This document shows, one piece after another, positions 9,431 through 18,471 of a DNA stretch of 44,557 nucleotides. The notes beneath the pieces are model-generated. The model had not been told where the DNA came from. It worked only from the letters and a program-made list of their open reading frames with translations, and did no database searches. Location: contig CADCIH010000018.1 of NCBI GenBank assembly GCA_902801465.1, positions 1-44,557 on the forward strand. The letters are read 5' to 3'. The stretch is from an uncultured Bacteroidia bacterium. Its GTDB lineage: Bacteria > Bacteroidota > Bacteroidia > Bacteroidales > F082. Numbering within the stretch: position 1 is the first letter of the stretch; each line of letters starts with the position of its first letter. The position numbers and the translations under genes are program-made.

Positions 9431-12313
9431 ATGGAGTGGAAAGATGTACCCATAGACGATCTGCTTGAAAAGATCAAAGACAAGTCCAAAACAGAGCAAA
9501 ACGAAATCCTTAATGACTACATTACCCAAAGGTACGAGTATTTGTTGACGGCACCCCGGAAAGTGCTTCCTTTGTTGCAAAAGTTGTTTTCCATCAAGGA
9601 ATCACTTGCCAAGAAAAGTAATGACGACCAAGAAAACAGGGAGATCTATCTCAACGACGGCGTCTTCCTCCTCCTTTGGATGGCGAAGATCCACCTCAGT
9701 GAAATGAATGACGAGGATGGATGTCTGGAGCTGTTGGACAAAGCGAAAGCACTTATCGTCACCTACACCGGAGAATATGTCAAGAATGAACGCGATGACA
9801 ACTTGAAAACCATTAGGGAACTCACTGATAAACTGAATAAACGTCACCAAGAAATCAAGATGGAGAACGAGACCGTCATGCCCGAACAGTTTGAGGAATA
9901 CCTGAAGCTGTTGAAAAAGAAACAAGTGTTCCAATCGATCATTAATGAAAACGTGGGACACAACCGTCACTACGGTTATCTGCTCACCGGCAACAGAGGC
10001 ACTGGCAAGCGCACGGCAGCCAAAAAACTGTTCGAGGCGTTGAAAGCCATCGATCCCCAGGTAAAGTCATGGATGGAGGTCCCTGCCGCTCAGCTGTTCG
10101 AGCCCAGCAATGGCTTTGCCAGCATCAACGACACCATAAGCGAGAACCGCAACAGCTTGATTTACATCAGCGATGCCGAGGATCTGAGCATGAAGGGGCT
10201 GTTGTCACAGACTGGCATCGAGATATTGGCCACCAAGCTGAAGACTGAACCCACGGTGACGGTGGTGCTTTCGGGCCGGCGTGACGAGCTGACCCAGATC
10301 GTACACTCGTGCCAGGCTGCCAATGAGTTCTTCATCCACCGGTTCCATTTCGACGACTTCAAGCCTGAAGCGTTGACCGACATCGCTGTCAAGTACGCTG
10401 AGGAGCATGGCTACCGCTTCACTGAAGGCGCCTTGCACGATCTGTTGAACTACTTCAGTTACGAGTACAAGATGCGTGGCAGCGAGTTCGGCAACGTCCA
10501 TTTTGTCCATCATGTCTTTGACGACCTCATCCTTCCTGCCCTCATCCAGCGGATGGTGGACGACGATATGGTTGAGAGCGACAAGGAGTCGGCCACCACC
10601 ATCACCAGCGACGACATCCCGAAGGTGCGCCACCGTGACCCGAGAAAGGCCATCGAGCGCCTTGAGTCGCTCGTCGGACTGGAGAACATCAAACAGAGCA
10701 TCATGGCCCACGCCAGTCTGGTCAACCTGAACAAACGTCGCATGGAGCTAGGACTGTTCAACCAGTTGCCCCCGATGCACATGGTGTTCACCGGCAACCC
10801 CGGCACTGGCAAGACCACCGTGGCCGAGCTCATCGGCGAGATCTACTATGGCATGGGCGTGCTGTCGTCGGGACATCTCGTGGAGGTCGACCGTTCCAAG
10901 TTGGTTGGCCAGTATATCGGCGACACCGAGAAGAACACCCTCAACGCCATCAAGAGCGCTGCCGGTGGCGTGCTGTTCATCGACGAGGCCTACAACCTCT
11001 TTACCAACGAACCCGACCGCCGCGACTTCGGACTCCGTGTCATCGAGACACTCCTCACCTATCTCAGCATGGAGAAGACCAACATGATCGTGATCCTTGC
11101 CGGATACACCATCGAGATGGAAAACCTGCTGCAGTCGAACCCAGGCCTGAAATCGAGGTTCTCCTACATCTTCCATTTCAACGACTACACACCGGAACAG
11201 CTGATGAAGATCGGCAGTTTCGTAATGAAGAAAGAGCAGTACGAGATCACCCCCGAGGCTGAAAAGAAGTTGACCCAGTATGTCATCAACGCCTACAGCA
11301 ACAAGGACGAACACTTCGGCAACGGACGTTTCATCACCCGGCTGCTGACCACCAAGATCATCCCCAATGTCAGCGACCGTCTCTACAAGATGGATCCTTC
11401 GACCATCACGCAAAAGGACCTGGTGACCATCACCGAGGCCGACATCCCAGAGGTGGAAGAGCACCGCAAGATGCTGTCGTGGGACTCCGCCATCATCGAC
11501 GACGCCTTGGAGCAGCTGAACGAATTGGCAGGTCTAGAGCACGTGAAGAAGGCTCTCGGAGAGTATGTGGTGATGTTGCGGGCCAACTACGTCAACAAGA
11601 CCCCGATGACTGGAAGCCACATGACTTGGCATTTTTTGGGCAACACCGGCACTGGCAAGAGCACCGTGGCGGAGATCTTATGCCGCATCATGCAAGGTGC
11701 GGGGTTGATTCCGACCAACCACTTCACCATCTTGAACATCGAAGAGTTTGCCAACGCCAACAACCCGACGGCCATCATCGAGAAGTCGATGCTGAAAGCC
11801 ACCGACGGCATGCTGTTCCTCGACCTCGACTCACCCAACTACACGAATTACAATGTCGATTTCCTGCAGTTCTGGATTGAGAACAAGCGCAAGGAGCTGA
11901 ACATGAACGTCGCCGTAGTCATTGCCCGCACCAACGACGACAGCGATGCCGTGGCGCGCAACCTGGTGCAGCATGGTGTGGTGCCATCGAACCACATCTT
12001 GGTGTTCGAGGACTTCAATACCTCTGAATTAATGGGGGTGTTCCTCTACCTTTTGAAGAAGCAATTCAGTCTCGACATCACCGACGAAGCCAAAGAGGTG
12101 ATTGCCAAGTGCATCGACCAGCTGTACAAGAACCGTCAAAGTTTCGCTGTCAACGCCCGCACCATGCAGCTCTTGGCCAGTACGGTGGCACAGGTCGCCC
12201 AGCTACGCATCTTCAAGGAAGAGAGCGCCGAGCGCAATCTGGTCATCAAGGCCGACACCGACCGGTTGGAATGGAGCGACGACTCGTTGCTCTATCGTCG
12301 CATCGGGTTCTAG
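9431..12313 (+). CDS. Triple AAA+ ATPase of the CbxX/CfqX (SpoVK-like) type
   Basis: This 960-residue cytoplasmic protein has a helical N-terminal region (1-165) and three AAA+ modules. Module 1 (about 165-400) keeps Walker A GNRGTGKRT (187-195), but its Walker B position reads IYISDAED. Module 2 (about 405-675) is canonical: GNPGTGKTT (455-463), VLFIDEA (514-520), pore-type GQYIG and the arginine finger in NPGLKSRF. Module 3 (about 685-950) keeps GNTGTGKST (737-745), but its Walker B is MLFLDLD, lacking the catalytic Glu. So only the middle module looks hydrolysis-competent by motif. Relatives act as protein-remodelling or secretion ATPases (CbbX, SpoVK, EccA-like); the client here is unknown. 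It ends in a CTAG shared with the stop of convergent hemW. Confidence 0.88.
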   Translation: MEWKDVPIDDLLEKIKDKSKTEQNEILNDYITQRYEYLLTAPRKVLPLLQKLFSIKESLAKKSNDDQENREIYLNDGVFLLLWMAKIHLSEMNDEDGCLELLDKAKALIVTYTGEYVKNERDDNLKTIRELTDKLNKRHQEIKMENETVMPEQFEEYLKLLKKKQVFQSIINENVGHNRHYGYLLTGNRGTGKRTAAKKLFEALKAIDPQVKSWMEVPAAQLFEPSNGFASINDTISENRNSLIYISDAEDLSMKGLLSQTGIEILATKLKTEPTVTVVLSGRRDELTQIVHSCQAANEFFIHRFHFDDFKPEALTDIAVKYAEEHGYRFTEGALHDLLNYFSYEYKMRGSEFGNVHFVHHVFDDLILPALIQRMVDDDMVESDKESATTITSDDIPKVRHRDPRKAIERLESLVGLENIKQSIMAHASLVNLNKRRMELGLFNQLPPMHMVFTGNPGTGKTTVAELIGEIYYGMGVLSSGHLVEVDRSKLVGQYIGDTEKNTLNAIKSAAGGVLFIDEAYNLFTNEPDRRDFGLRVIETLLTYLSMEKTNMIVILAGYTIEMENLLQSNPGLKSRFSYIFHFNDYTPEQLMKIGSFVMKKEQYEITPEAEKKLTQYVINAYSNKDEHFGNGRFITRLLTTKIIPNVSDRLYKMDPSTITQKDLVTITEADIPEVEEHRKMLSWDSAIIDDALEQLNELAGLEHVKKALGEYVVMLRANYVNKTPMTGSHMTWHFLGNTGTGKSTVAEILCRIMQGAGLIPTNHFTILNIEEFANANNPTAIIEKSMLKATDGMLFLDLDSPNYTNYNVDFLQFWIENKRKELNMNVAVVIARTNDDSDAVARNLVQHGVVPSNHILVFEDFNTSELMGVFLYLLKKQFSLDITDEAKEVIAKCIDQLYKNRQSFAVNARTMQLLASTVAQVAQLRIFKEESAERNLVIKADTDRLEWSDDSLLYRRIGF

Positions 12314-13422
12314 GCCCAAAACAATTCCTCGGCGATGCCGTCGGCGAATAGCATCTGTTCGTCGGTAAGATAAAGGGAATCTCCTGTTCGGGAGAGGCGT
12401 TTTTGCGCTATTAATGGCTCCGCTTGACGCAAGCAGTAGTCGTAGAAGCGTTCGCCCATCTCACGTCGCATGTATTTCAAGTCGATGCCCCACATCGTGC
12501 GTAGGCGGAGCATGACGTATTCATCGTAGATTTGTTCGGGGGACAACGTTTCTAGGGTCAGGTTGGTTTGCTTCGCTTCGCTCGCAATGACGTTGTTGTT
12601 CCATTGTCGTGAGGTGCCATCGTAGGAATGTGCCGAGGGGCCCAAGCCGAGATAGGGAATGCCAAACCAGTAGCTGGTGTTGTGTCGCGACTGCATCTGA
12701 GGCTTACAGAAGTTGGAGATCTCGTAATGGACAAAACCATGCTGTGCCATTTTTTGGCACAGTATCTCGTAGTCGCGCACGGCGTCCTCTTCGTTTACGG
12801 GAGCGGTTTTGCCTTGTTCGATTAGTTTGGTGAGGATGGAATTAGGTTCCAGGGTAAGGGCGTAGGCAGAGAGGTGTGGGACGTCCATCTCCAGAAAGAG
12901 GTCGAGGTTTCGGTTCCACTGGTCGGCATCGGAGGTGGGGAGGCCATAGATCAGGTCGAGGTTGATATTCTCGAAGCCTGCCTTTTTGGCGAGGCCAACG
13001 CACTCACGGGCGTGTGCCGAGTTGTGTTTGCGGCTCAGGTATTGGAGGTCGTTGTCGAAGAAGCTCTGGATGCCGATGCTGAGGCGGTTTATGCCGAGTT
13101 GCCGAAGGCTCTCCAGGTATTCCAGGGAGAGGGTATCGGGGTTTGCTTCGAGGGTGATTTCGGCTTGAGGATCGATGTCGAAAGTGTCGTGGAGCTGGGT
13201 GATGATCGACTTGAGTTCGTCGATCGAAAGGATGGAGGGGGTGCCTCCTCCGAAATAGACGGTATGGACGGGCTCCCCGTGGAGATAGTCTTTACGTTGG
13301 ATGATTTCCTGTTTCAAGGATTCCAGGTAATCTCCCTTGCGTTTGAGCGAGGCCACGGAGTAGAAGCCGCAGTAGGCGCATTTGGATTTACAGAAAGGAA
13401 CGTGTAGGTAGAGTCCGGCCAT
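12310..13422 (-). CDS. hemW: HemW-like radical SAM haem chaperone
   Basis: This 370-residue radical SAM protein was formerly annotated as an oxygen-independent coproporphyrinogen oxidase-like protein. The [4Fe-4S]/SAM cluster motif is HVPFCKSKCAYCGFYS (C11, C15, C18), followed by YFGGGTPS, LEANPDTL, INRLSIGIQSF and the HemW C-terminal WGIDL region. HemW binds haem and delivers it to haemoproteins; it is not itself an oxidase of coproporphyrinogen. Residues 278-286 (VIASEAKQT) lie in a variable loop and are encoded by a dispersed-repeat-like sequence (see 12566-12592). The terminator of the upstream aquaporin gene abuts the start codon, so hemW must use a promoter embedded there or read-through. 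Confidence 0.92.
   Translation of the reverse strand: MAGLYLHVPFCKSKCAYCGFYSVASLKRKGDYLESLKQEIIQRKDYLHGEPVHTVYFGGGTPSILSIDELKSIITQLHDTFDIDPQAEITLEANPDTLSLEYLESLRQLGINRLSIGIQSFFDNDLQYLSRKHNSAHARECVGLAKKAGFENINLDLIYGLPTSDADQWNRNLDLFLEMDVPHLSAYALTLEPNSILTKLIEQGKTAPVNEEDAVRDYEILCQKMAQHGFVHYEISNFCKPQMQSRHNTSYWFGIPYLGLGPSAHSYDGTSRQWNNNVIASEAKQTNLTLETLSPEQIYDEYVMLRLRTMWGIDLKYMRREMGERFYDYCLRQAEPLIAQKRLSRTGDSLYLTDEQMLFADGIAEELFWA
12566..12592 (-). repeat. Dispersed-repeat-like element inside hemW
   Basis: On the minus strand this reads CGTCATTGCGAGCGAAGCGA followed by AGCAAAC. It matches a sequence that I recall as widely scattered in bacterial genomes and often mistranslated as VIASEAKQS or HCEERSDEA. 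Here it is in frame within hemW and encodes residues 278-286. Confidence 0.6.
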
Positions 13423-13426
13423 AACA

Positions 13427-13456
13427 AAAAAAGCCCCGCTTTTCGCGGGGCTTTTT
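13427..13456 (-). terminator. Terminator between aquaporin gene and hemW
   Basis: On the minus strand, AAGCCCCGC / GCGGGGCTT flank a short loop and are followed by seven T residues that run up to the hemW ATG. A T run also exists on the other strand. It should end aquaporin transcription and leaves hemW almost without a leader. Confidence 0.85.
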
Positions 13457-13468
13457 CATTAAACAGTA

Positions 13469-14188
13469 TTATTTCTCTTTCTTGCAGCAGCCGCAGATGC
13501 ACTTGTAGCAGAGGCCGGCGAGGGCAGCACCGACGAGCGGAGCCACGATGAACAGCCACACCTGTCCCATGGCGCTCCAGGTAGGAACGTTGGAGAACAG
13601 GGCCACGCCGAGTGAACGGGCGGGGTTGACAGAAGTGTTGGTGAGCGGGATGCTGATGAGGTGGATGAGCACCAGGGTGAGACCGATGGCCAGACCGCCG
13701 AACTTGCCGTTGGCGTGGCAACCGTCGGTGACGCCGAGGATCACCATCAGGAACACGAAGGTCAGCAGGGCCTCAATCAAGAAGGCACCGCCAGTGGAGA
13801 CTTTCAGATAACCGTCACCAGCAGCAGCGGCGAAGTCAGCGCCATAACCGTTAGCGGCAAACACACCAGTGGTTCCCAGACCAGCTGCATTCCAGATGCA
13901 GAGGAGCAGAGCGCCGGCGATGATACCACCGATGAACTGAGCCAGCCAATAGCAAAGCATCTCTTTCAAGGTCATACGGCCGTTGACAAACACGCCAAAG
14001 CTAACGGCAGGGTTCAGGTGAGCACCTGAGATGTGGCCGATGCCGTAGGCCATGGCAACCACGGTCAGACCGAAAGCGATAGCTACACCAAGGAAACCAA
14101 CGTGGCCAAACAAAGCGGTACCGCAGCCACCGAAAACCAGAACGAATGTGCCGAACAATTCGGCGAAGAATTTGTTGCTCATTTTCAT
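13469..14188 (-). CDS. aqpZ: Aquaporin Z-type water channel
   Basis: This 239-residue inner-membrane channel of the MIP family has six membrane spans and both half-helix motifs, HLNPAVS and SVNPARS. The selectivity-filter residues of AqpZ (a Phe in helix 2, His in LIHLIS, Thr in LTNTS, Arg in NPARS) are all present. This favours a water channel over a glycerol facilitator. The C-terminus is cysteine-rich (CYKCICGCCKKEK). It has its own well-formed promoter and a strong terminator, so it appears monocistronic. An ATG two codons downstream is an alternative start. Confidence 0.94.
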   Translation of the reverse strand: MKMSNKFFAELFGTFVLVFGGCGTALFGHVGFLGVAIAFGLTVVAMAYGIGHISGAHLNPAVSFGVFVNGRMTLKEMLCYWLAQFIGGIIAGALLLCIWNAAGLGTTGVFAANGYGADFAAAAGDGYLKVSTGGAFLIEALLTFVFLMVILGVTDGCHANGKFGGLAIGLTLVLIHLISIPLTNTSVNPARSLGVALFSNVPTWSAMGQVWLFIVAPLVGAALAGLCYKCICGCCKKEK

Positions 14189-14231
14189 AGTAATACGATT
14201 TTAGTTAGTAATTAGTTGACAAATCAAACTG

Positions 14232-14262
14232 CAAACGTACAAAAAAAATCAAACAAATCAAA
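14232..14262 (-). promoter_or_regulatory. Promoter of the aquaporin gene
   Basis: On the minus strand TTTG (14262-14259), a 19-bp spacer and TACGTTTG (14239-14232) match the Bacteroidetes consensus exactly. It lies 44 bp upstream of the ATG. Confidence 0.8.
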
Positions 14263-14321
14263 TTCGACCTCAATTTTTTCCGTTTCACACAAAAGAATTT
14301 GAATTAAGGCCCCTCTATGCG

Positions 14322-15494
14322 TCACGAGTAGGAGTGAACACCACCCAGGAACATATTCACCCCGAAATAGGTAATCAACACGCTCAGGATGGCAAGCATG
14401 CAATAAATGTGGAAAAACAGAGGCTTTTGGAACGACTTCCAAAGCTTTTCGTGAAGCGGTGCGGCATAGATTAATAATGTGATCAATGCCCAGACTTCCT
14501 TGGGGTCCCACGCCCAATAGTTGCCCCACGACACATTGGCCCACACCGCGCCGATGAAGATGCCGATGGCCAACAGGGCCACTGCGGGATAGAGCATCGC
14601 GGTGCTGAGGGATTTCAACTTCTCGAGACGTTCGGTGTTTTTAGGCTTGACGACAGCGATGACACCCACCACCATGATGGCAAGCAACAAGGCGTAGGCC
14701 GTGACGATGGTGGAGATGTGAAGGCTGAAGAAAGGCGAGCGGAGGACTGGCAGCAAGGGGTGGGTGAGCATCCTTATATAAAGGAATACAAGTAGGATGA
14801 CGAGCACCGACAGCCACGACCAGGTGACCGCCTTCGGGGTGTTCTTTTGTTTGAATAGAAGCATTACCAGAGCCACGAACAACAAAGCGTAGCCCATGTA
14901 GGTGACGGTGATGCCCCAGGGGTCACGTGCGACATCGAGGATGGAGTTCCCTTGTTCGTCGTAGTCGCTTTGGTAGAAGCGGTAATGGCGATGTTTCAAG
15001 ATATGGTTCATCGAGATGACGACATCCTTCTGTTGTCCGCCATCGGTGAGTTGGAGGTAGCTAACATAGTCCTTGGGTCTGCTGCTGCCTTCGTAAGTCT
15101 CTATTTCGAAGCGGTCCAGGGTCAGCGTGAAGGGCAGCTCCACGGGGTGGTTTTCAGTGGCGTTGCCTTCGTAGAAGGTCTGGATAGGTTTCCCTGGCTC
15201 AAGCATCATGCGTCCATGTTGACCGGTGAGCATGGTGAGCAATGCCCCCAGTAAAATCAACAGGATTGAGAGATGAAGAACACATACCGAAGGCCTTTTC
15301 CATGATCTTCCTTGGGCCAGCATCACCACCATGCCGATGGCCACCAACGCCCAAAGGGCGACAAACCACCAGGCGCCATAGATATGGCTTAGAGCATATT
15401 CCGAACCGTGCAACATCTCAATCACCGTACCGGTGGCCAAGACAGCCACCAGTACGATTACTAACACTGAAACTAAATGGCGGATGTTCTTCAT
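14322..15494 (-). CDS. ccsA: Cytochrome c synthase, CcsBA-like (ResB/ResC-type, system II)
   Basis: This 390-residue inner-membrane protein attaches haem to CxxCH apocytochromes on the outer face of the membrane. The N-terminal half (two to three helices and a periplasmic domain, about 90-190) is a short ResB/Ccs1-like part. The C-terminal half is CcsA-like, with the tryptophan-rich WGNYWAWDPKEVWAL motif (about 323-337) and flanking His residues H259 (SLHI) and H387 (GGVHSY). It is shorter than the ~800-1000-residue NrfI/CcsBA fusions, but this compact form fits Bacteroidales. It lies 47 bp downstream of the di-haem oxidoreductase gene, its most obvious client. Confidence 0.88.
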   Translation of the reverse strand: MKNIRHLVSVLVIVLVAVLATGTVIEMLHGSEYALSHIYGAWWFVALWALVAIGMVVMLAQGRSWKRPSVCVLHLSILLILLGALLTMLTGQHGRMMLEPGKPIQTFYEGNATENHPVELPFTLTLDRFEIETYEGSSRPKDYVSYLQLTDGGQQKDVVISMNHILKHRHYRFYQSDYDEQGNSILDVARDPWGITVTYMGYALLFVALVMLLFKQKNTPKAVTWSWLSVLVILLVFLYIRMLTHPLLPVLRSPFFSLHISTIVTAYALLLAIMVVGVIAVVKPKNTERLEKLKSLSTAMLYPAVALLAIGIFIGAVWANVSWGNYWAWDPKEVWALITLLIYAAPLHEKLWKSFQKPLFFHIYCMLAILSVLITYFGVNMFLGGVHSYS

Positions 15495-15541
15495 CTCTGC
15501 AAAATTAATATTTTCTCCTTACTGCTTGCTTTTTTCTTCTA

Positions 15542-17155
15542 TCAAATTGCCTCAATGAACTTCACAATGGCGTCGCGGTCTTCTTTGGGAAGCTCACGGA
15601 ACTTCTCCACAGTACGGCGGGCGTCGCTTTCGGCGTTGCCATGCCACATGATGGCCTCGATGACGGTGCGGGCGCGGCAGTCGTGCAGACGGTCGCTGGC
15701 GCCGGTGCAGATGGCGGAGAGTCCCCTACCCCACAGCGGCGTGGTGCGGCACCAGCCCGTGCGGATGTCGTTCTCCATGTGAAGCTTGTGTTGGATGTAG
15801 TCGCTATAAGGCCATATCTTCTGGTTGGGATAACGAGGCAGACGTGAATCGCTGTCGGCGAAGAAGCCGGCAGGATCGGTGAAGTCGTCGTCGCCCGTCT
15901 GCCATGAAGGACGGTGGCAGTAGGCGCATCCGATCTCACGGAACAGCTTGCGGCCGCGTTGCACCTCCTCATTGCCGAGGTCACGGGCGGCGGGAACGGC
16001 CAGGCCGCGGTGCCACACCATGAAGTCGGAGTACTCCTCGGCGCTCATCTCGGGCTCCTTAAGCTCGTCGGGGATGTTGGCCATCATCAGGTAGTTGTAG
16101 ATGTCGGTCTCCACATCACCGGTGAGGTTATACTGTGGGAAGTAGTTGTAGAACTCCGCTTGCACATCGGGGTCTTGGGAGGCCTTGGTGGCGTAGGCTG
16201 CGGTCATGTAATGTCCCATCTTGGTGGGGTGCGTCACGTTGGTGATGTTCCAGATGGCATTGGCGCCCGGAGCGTCCTGAAGGGGACCACGGGTGAGGGC
16301 GTAGGTGTAACGTTTGGGGTGGTTGGTGTTGCCATACAATCCAGTAGGTGCCCAGTCGTTGCCAGCCCACATGGCCGGGTTCAGACCGTTCGGCATGTAG
16401 TTGTCGTCGTATTCCTTTTGATATTGTGCTTTTAAGGAATCATCAGGGATGGCGTCGATGAGGCCGGTGCCATAGATGCCGATGGTGGATTCGAGGCGGC
16501 ACACGAAGTCGCTGTAGGGAATCGGGTTGCCACCCACTTCGAGCGGCACGTAGAAGGCGTCTTCAGGAATATAGACCTCGGGGTAGATCAAGCTGTAGCG
16601 TTCGCCGTCGGGGAACTGGTTGCCCCATTCGTCGGTATAGCCGAGCCAGTTGATCTGGATCTTGTCTTCGTCGAGCGGAGCCTTGAAAGGTGCCACAGCC
16701 TTGGTTTGCGGCATGCCCGTGTAGGAGCTGAGATAGGTGTCGTTATGGTCGGTGAAGACCAGCAAGTAGCCGTTGCCCCATTCGTCGGCACGATAACGGT
16801 TCATGCGTTTGCCGTGGCCGTAGCCGGGGTGGCAGGCGATGCAGCTGCTACGGATGTAGAGTGGTCCGAGTCCGTCGAAAGGCTCGTTGTTCTGCGTGTA
16901 GGTGCGTTCAAAGAAATACTCGCCATATTTGAAAGCGGTGGTCAGGCCAGCTTGTTCCACAGCGGGCGTGGGGTCTTCGTAAGCGGTTTGCGTTGTGTTG
17001 AAAGTAGTGCCCAGTTCGCCGCCGGCATAGGTCTCCTCAAGCACCTGAGGGTCGGTGGGGATGGGTTCCTTGCCGCCGCAGGAAGCCATGGCTAATGCCA
17101 GAAGGCCGCCGGCGAATAAAAAACCGATAGATTTTGATTTGTTCATAATAGACAA
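15542..17155 (-). CDS. Di-haem oxidoreductase lipoprotein (DUF1111/DHOR family)
   Basis: This 537-residue exported lipoprotein has lipobox LAMASC (C26). Two c-type haem sites are visible: CIACH (105-109, followed by PGYGHG) and CAYCH (410-414). The family, often named thiol oxidoreductase or DHOR, is related to di-haem cytochrome c peroxidases. It is repeatedly found beside imelysins, as here, where the imelysin gene ends 9 bp upstream. It is expected to be anchored in the envelope and to need the cytochrome c synthase encoded next. The physiological electron partner and substrate are unknown. An ATG three codons in (M4) is an equally good start. Confidence 0.9.
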   Translation of the reverse strand: MSIMNKSKSIGFLFAGGLLALAMASCGGKEPIPTDPQVLEETYAGGELGTTFNTTQTAYEDPTPAVEQAGLTTAFKYGEYFFERTYTQNNEPFDGLGPLYIRSSCIACHPGYGHGKRMNRYRADEWGNGYLLVFTDHNDTYLSSYTGMPQTKAVAPFKAPLDEDKIQINWLGYTDEWGNQFPDGERYSLIYPEVYIPEDAFYVPLEVGGNPIPYSDFVCRLESTIGIYGTGLIDAIPDDSLKAQYQKEYDDNYMPNGLNPAMWAGNDWAPTGLYGNTNHPKRYTYALTRGPLQDAPGANAIWNITNVTHPTKMGHYMTAAYATKASQDPDVQAEFYNYFPQYNLTGDVETDIYNYLMMANIPDELKEPEMSAEEYSDFMVWHRGLAVPAARDLGNEEVQRGRKLFREIGCAYCHRPSWQTGDDDFTDPAGFFADSDSRLPRYPNQKIWPYSDYIQHKLHMENDIRTGWCRTTPLWGRGLSAICTGASDRLHDCRARTVIEAIMWHGNAESDARRTVEKFRELPKEDRDAIVKFIEAI

Positions 17156-17164
17156 TATTTTTAT

Positions 17165-18325
17165 TTATTTTTTATCAATATTTGACAATTCTTCTTTCAC
17201 TTCAGCCATCACGTCGGAGAGTTCCTGGCAGGCTTCCATGGCGGTGCCGGCGGTAGCGTCGGCGTAGTAAAGCACGAAGGGGGCTTTCATGGCGTTGATC
17301 TTCTCCAGGGCTGTATTGATGGCGTTGACCACGCGGGTGTCGAGTTCGGTGTTGTTGTCGGCCAGGTAGGCATGCAGTGAACGGTCTTCGTCGCGGTTGG
17401 TGACGATGCCACCCATGTAGGCGTTTTGGACACTGATGATGTTGTCGTAGAAATCGACGATGGATTTTTGGCTGTAAGGTGATTCCACATAATGTGGGTC
17501 TTCTCCGGTGTGGGGTTTGCCAATCTTGGAGGTGCCCACTTCGTCGGCGATGTCGATGCAGCCGTCGGCGATGGCTTGGAGGGCGTTGGTGAAGGTGGCG
17601 TAGGTGCTACCTGCCTGACCAGCGAGGATCATGTTGGATCCGTAGGAGTTGCTGCTACCATTGACGGTAGTGTTAAGCTCCAGTTCTTCCATTAATGCAG
17701 CATGTTCGGCCGGAGCGTTTTCGTTCCAGCTCACCTCAAGTTGGAAGCAGCGGTTGCGGAGGTCGCACGACACGGCCACCACGTAGGTCATCATGTCGTC
17801 GTTCACCTCGTTCACATCACGGGGTTGACCGTCACGGAACAGGATGTACTCGATGCCGTGGAAGCCCAGCAGGGCGTTGCCGAGTTGTTCGCCGGCCACG
17901 GTACCATCCTCGTCGCCAGCCAGCATCTCGATCATGTTGGGGCTGGCCATCAGGTTGTTGAAGGCATCTTCATCGAGGGGCCATGAGTCGATGTGCGGGT
18001 CGATGCCGAAGTCGGAGGCGGCGCCATACAGGAAGGCCTCGCTCATCTCCCACCATTTGCGGGCTTCGAGGAAGCTCACGGTAGCTTGGTTGAGGTTGCT
18101 TTGGGTCTTGTTTTCCTTTAGGGCATTCAGGTTGTCCACCAGGTTTTGGGCCTCCTCGGCCAGTTTACCGTAAGTGGGGTACACGGTCTGGTTGAGGTAC
18201 TGCTTGACGATGGCTTCTTTGGTTTCTTTGTTCTTTTCTTCTACGATTTTGTCTTTGCCGCATGAGGTCACACCCATGAGGACGACGGATGCAGCAATCA
18301 GGGCTGCGAATTTCAGGATTTTCAT
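17165..18325 (-). CDS. Imelysin-family lipoprotein (IrpA/M75-like)
   Basis: This 386-residue exported lipoprotein (lipobox VTSC, C22) has the imelysin GxHxxE signature as GFHGIEYILF (G154, H156, E159). The family includes iron-regulated IrpA proteins and the EfeO/EfeM peptidase-like domain. It is helical and probably binds metal or haem rather than acting as a protease. It is the first gene of a three-gene operon with the di-haem oxidoreductase and the cytochrome c synthase. Its upstream region holds a box shared with the porin gene at 34177-35469. Confidence 0.92.
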   Translation of the reverse strand: MKILKFAALIAASVVLMGVTSCGKDKIVEEKNKETKEAIVKQYLNQTVYPTYGKLAEEAQNLVDNLNALKENKTQSNLNQATVSFLEARKWWEMSEAFLYGAASDFGIDPHIDSWPLDEDAFNNLMASPNMIEMLAGDEDGTVAGEQLGNALLGFHGIEYILFRDGQPRDVNEVNDDMMTYVVAVSCDLRNRCFQLEVSWNENAPAEHAALMEELELNTTVNGSSNSYGSNMILAGQAGSTYATFTNALQAIADGCIDIADEVGTSKIGKPHTGEDPHYVESPYSQKSIVDFYDNIISVQNAYMGGIVTNRDEDRSLHAYLADNNTELDTRVVNAINTALEKINAMKAPFVLYYADATAGTAMEACQELSDVMAEVKEELSNIDKK

Positions 18326-18359
18326 AGCGTTGATATTTTAATTGTTTACTGTATTATCC

Positions 18360-18375
18360 ACGCTGCAAAATTCCG
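18360..18375 (-). promoter_or_regulatory. Promoter-like box shared with the porin gene
   Basis: The plus-strand 16-mer ACGCTGCAAAATTCCG occurs here, 35 bp before the imelysin start, and identically at 35490-35505 before the porin gene. On the coding strand it contains GAATTTTG, a one-base departure from TAnnTTTG, followed by CAGCG. Confidence 0.5.
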
Positions 18376-18471
18376 ATATCGTTCCCTTCAAAAAAATCAT
18401 CAAAAATGGCGATTCCCGAGGGTGGGACTCACCAATAATGGGGAATGGCCTTTTCGGGGGCCAACTTGAGG

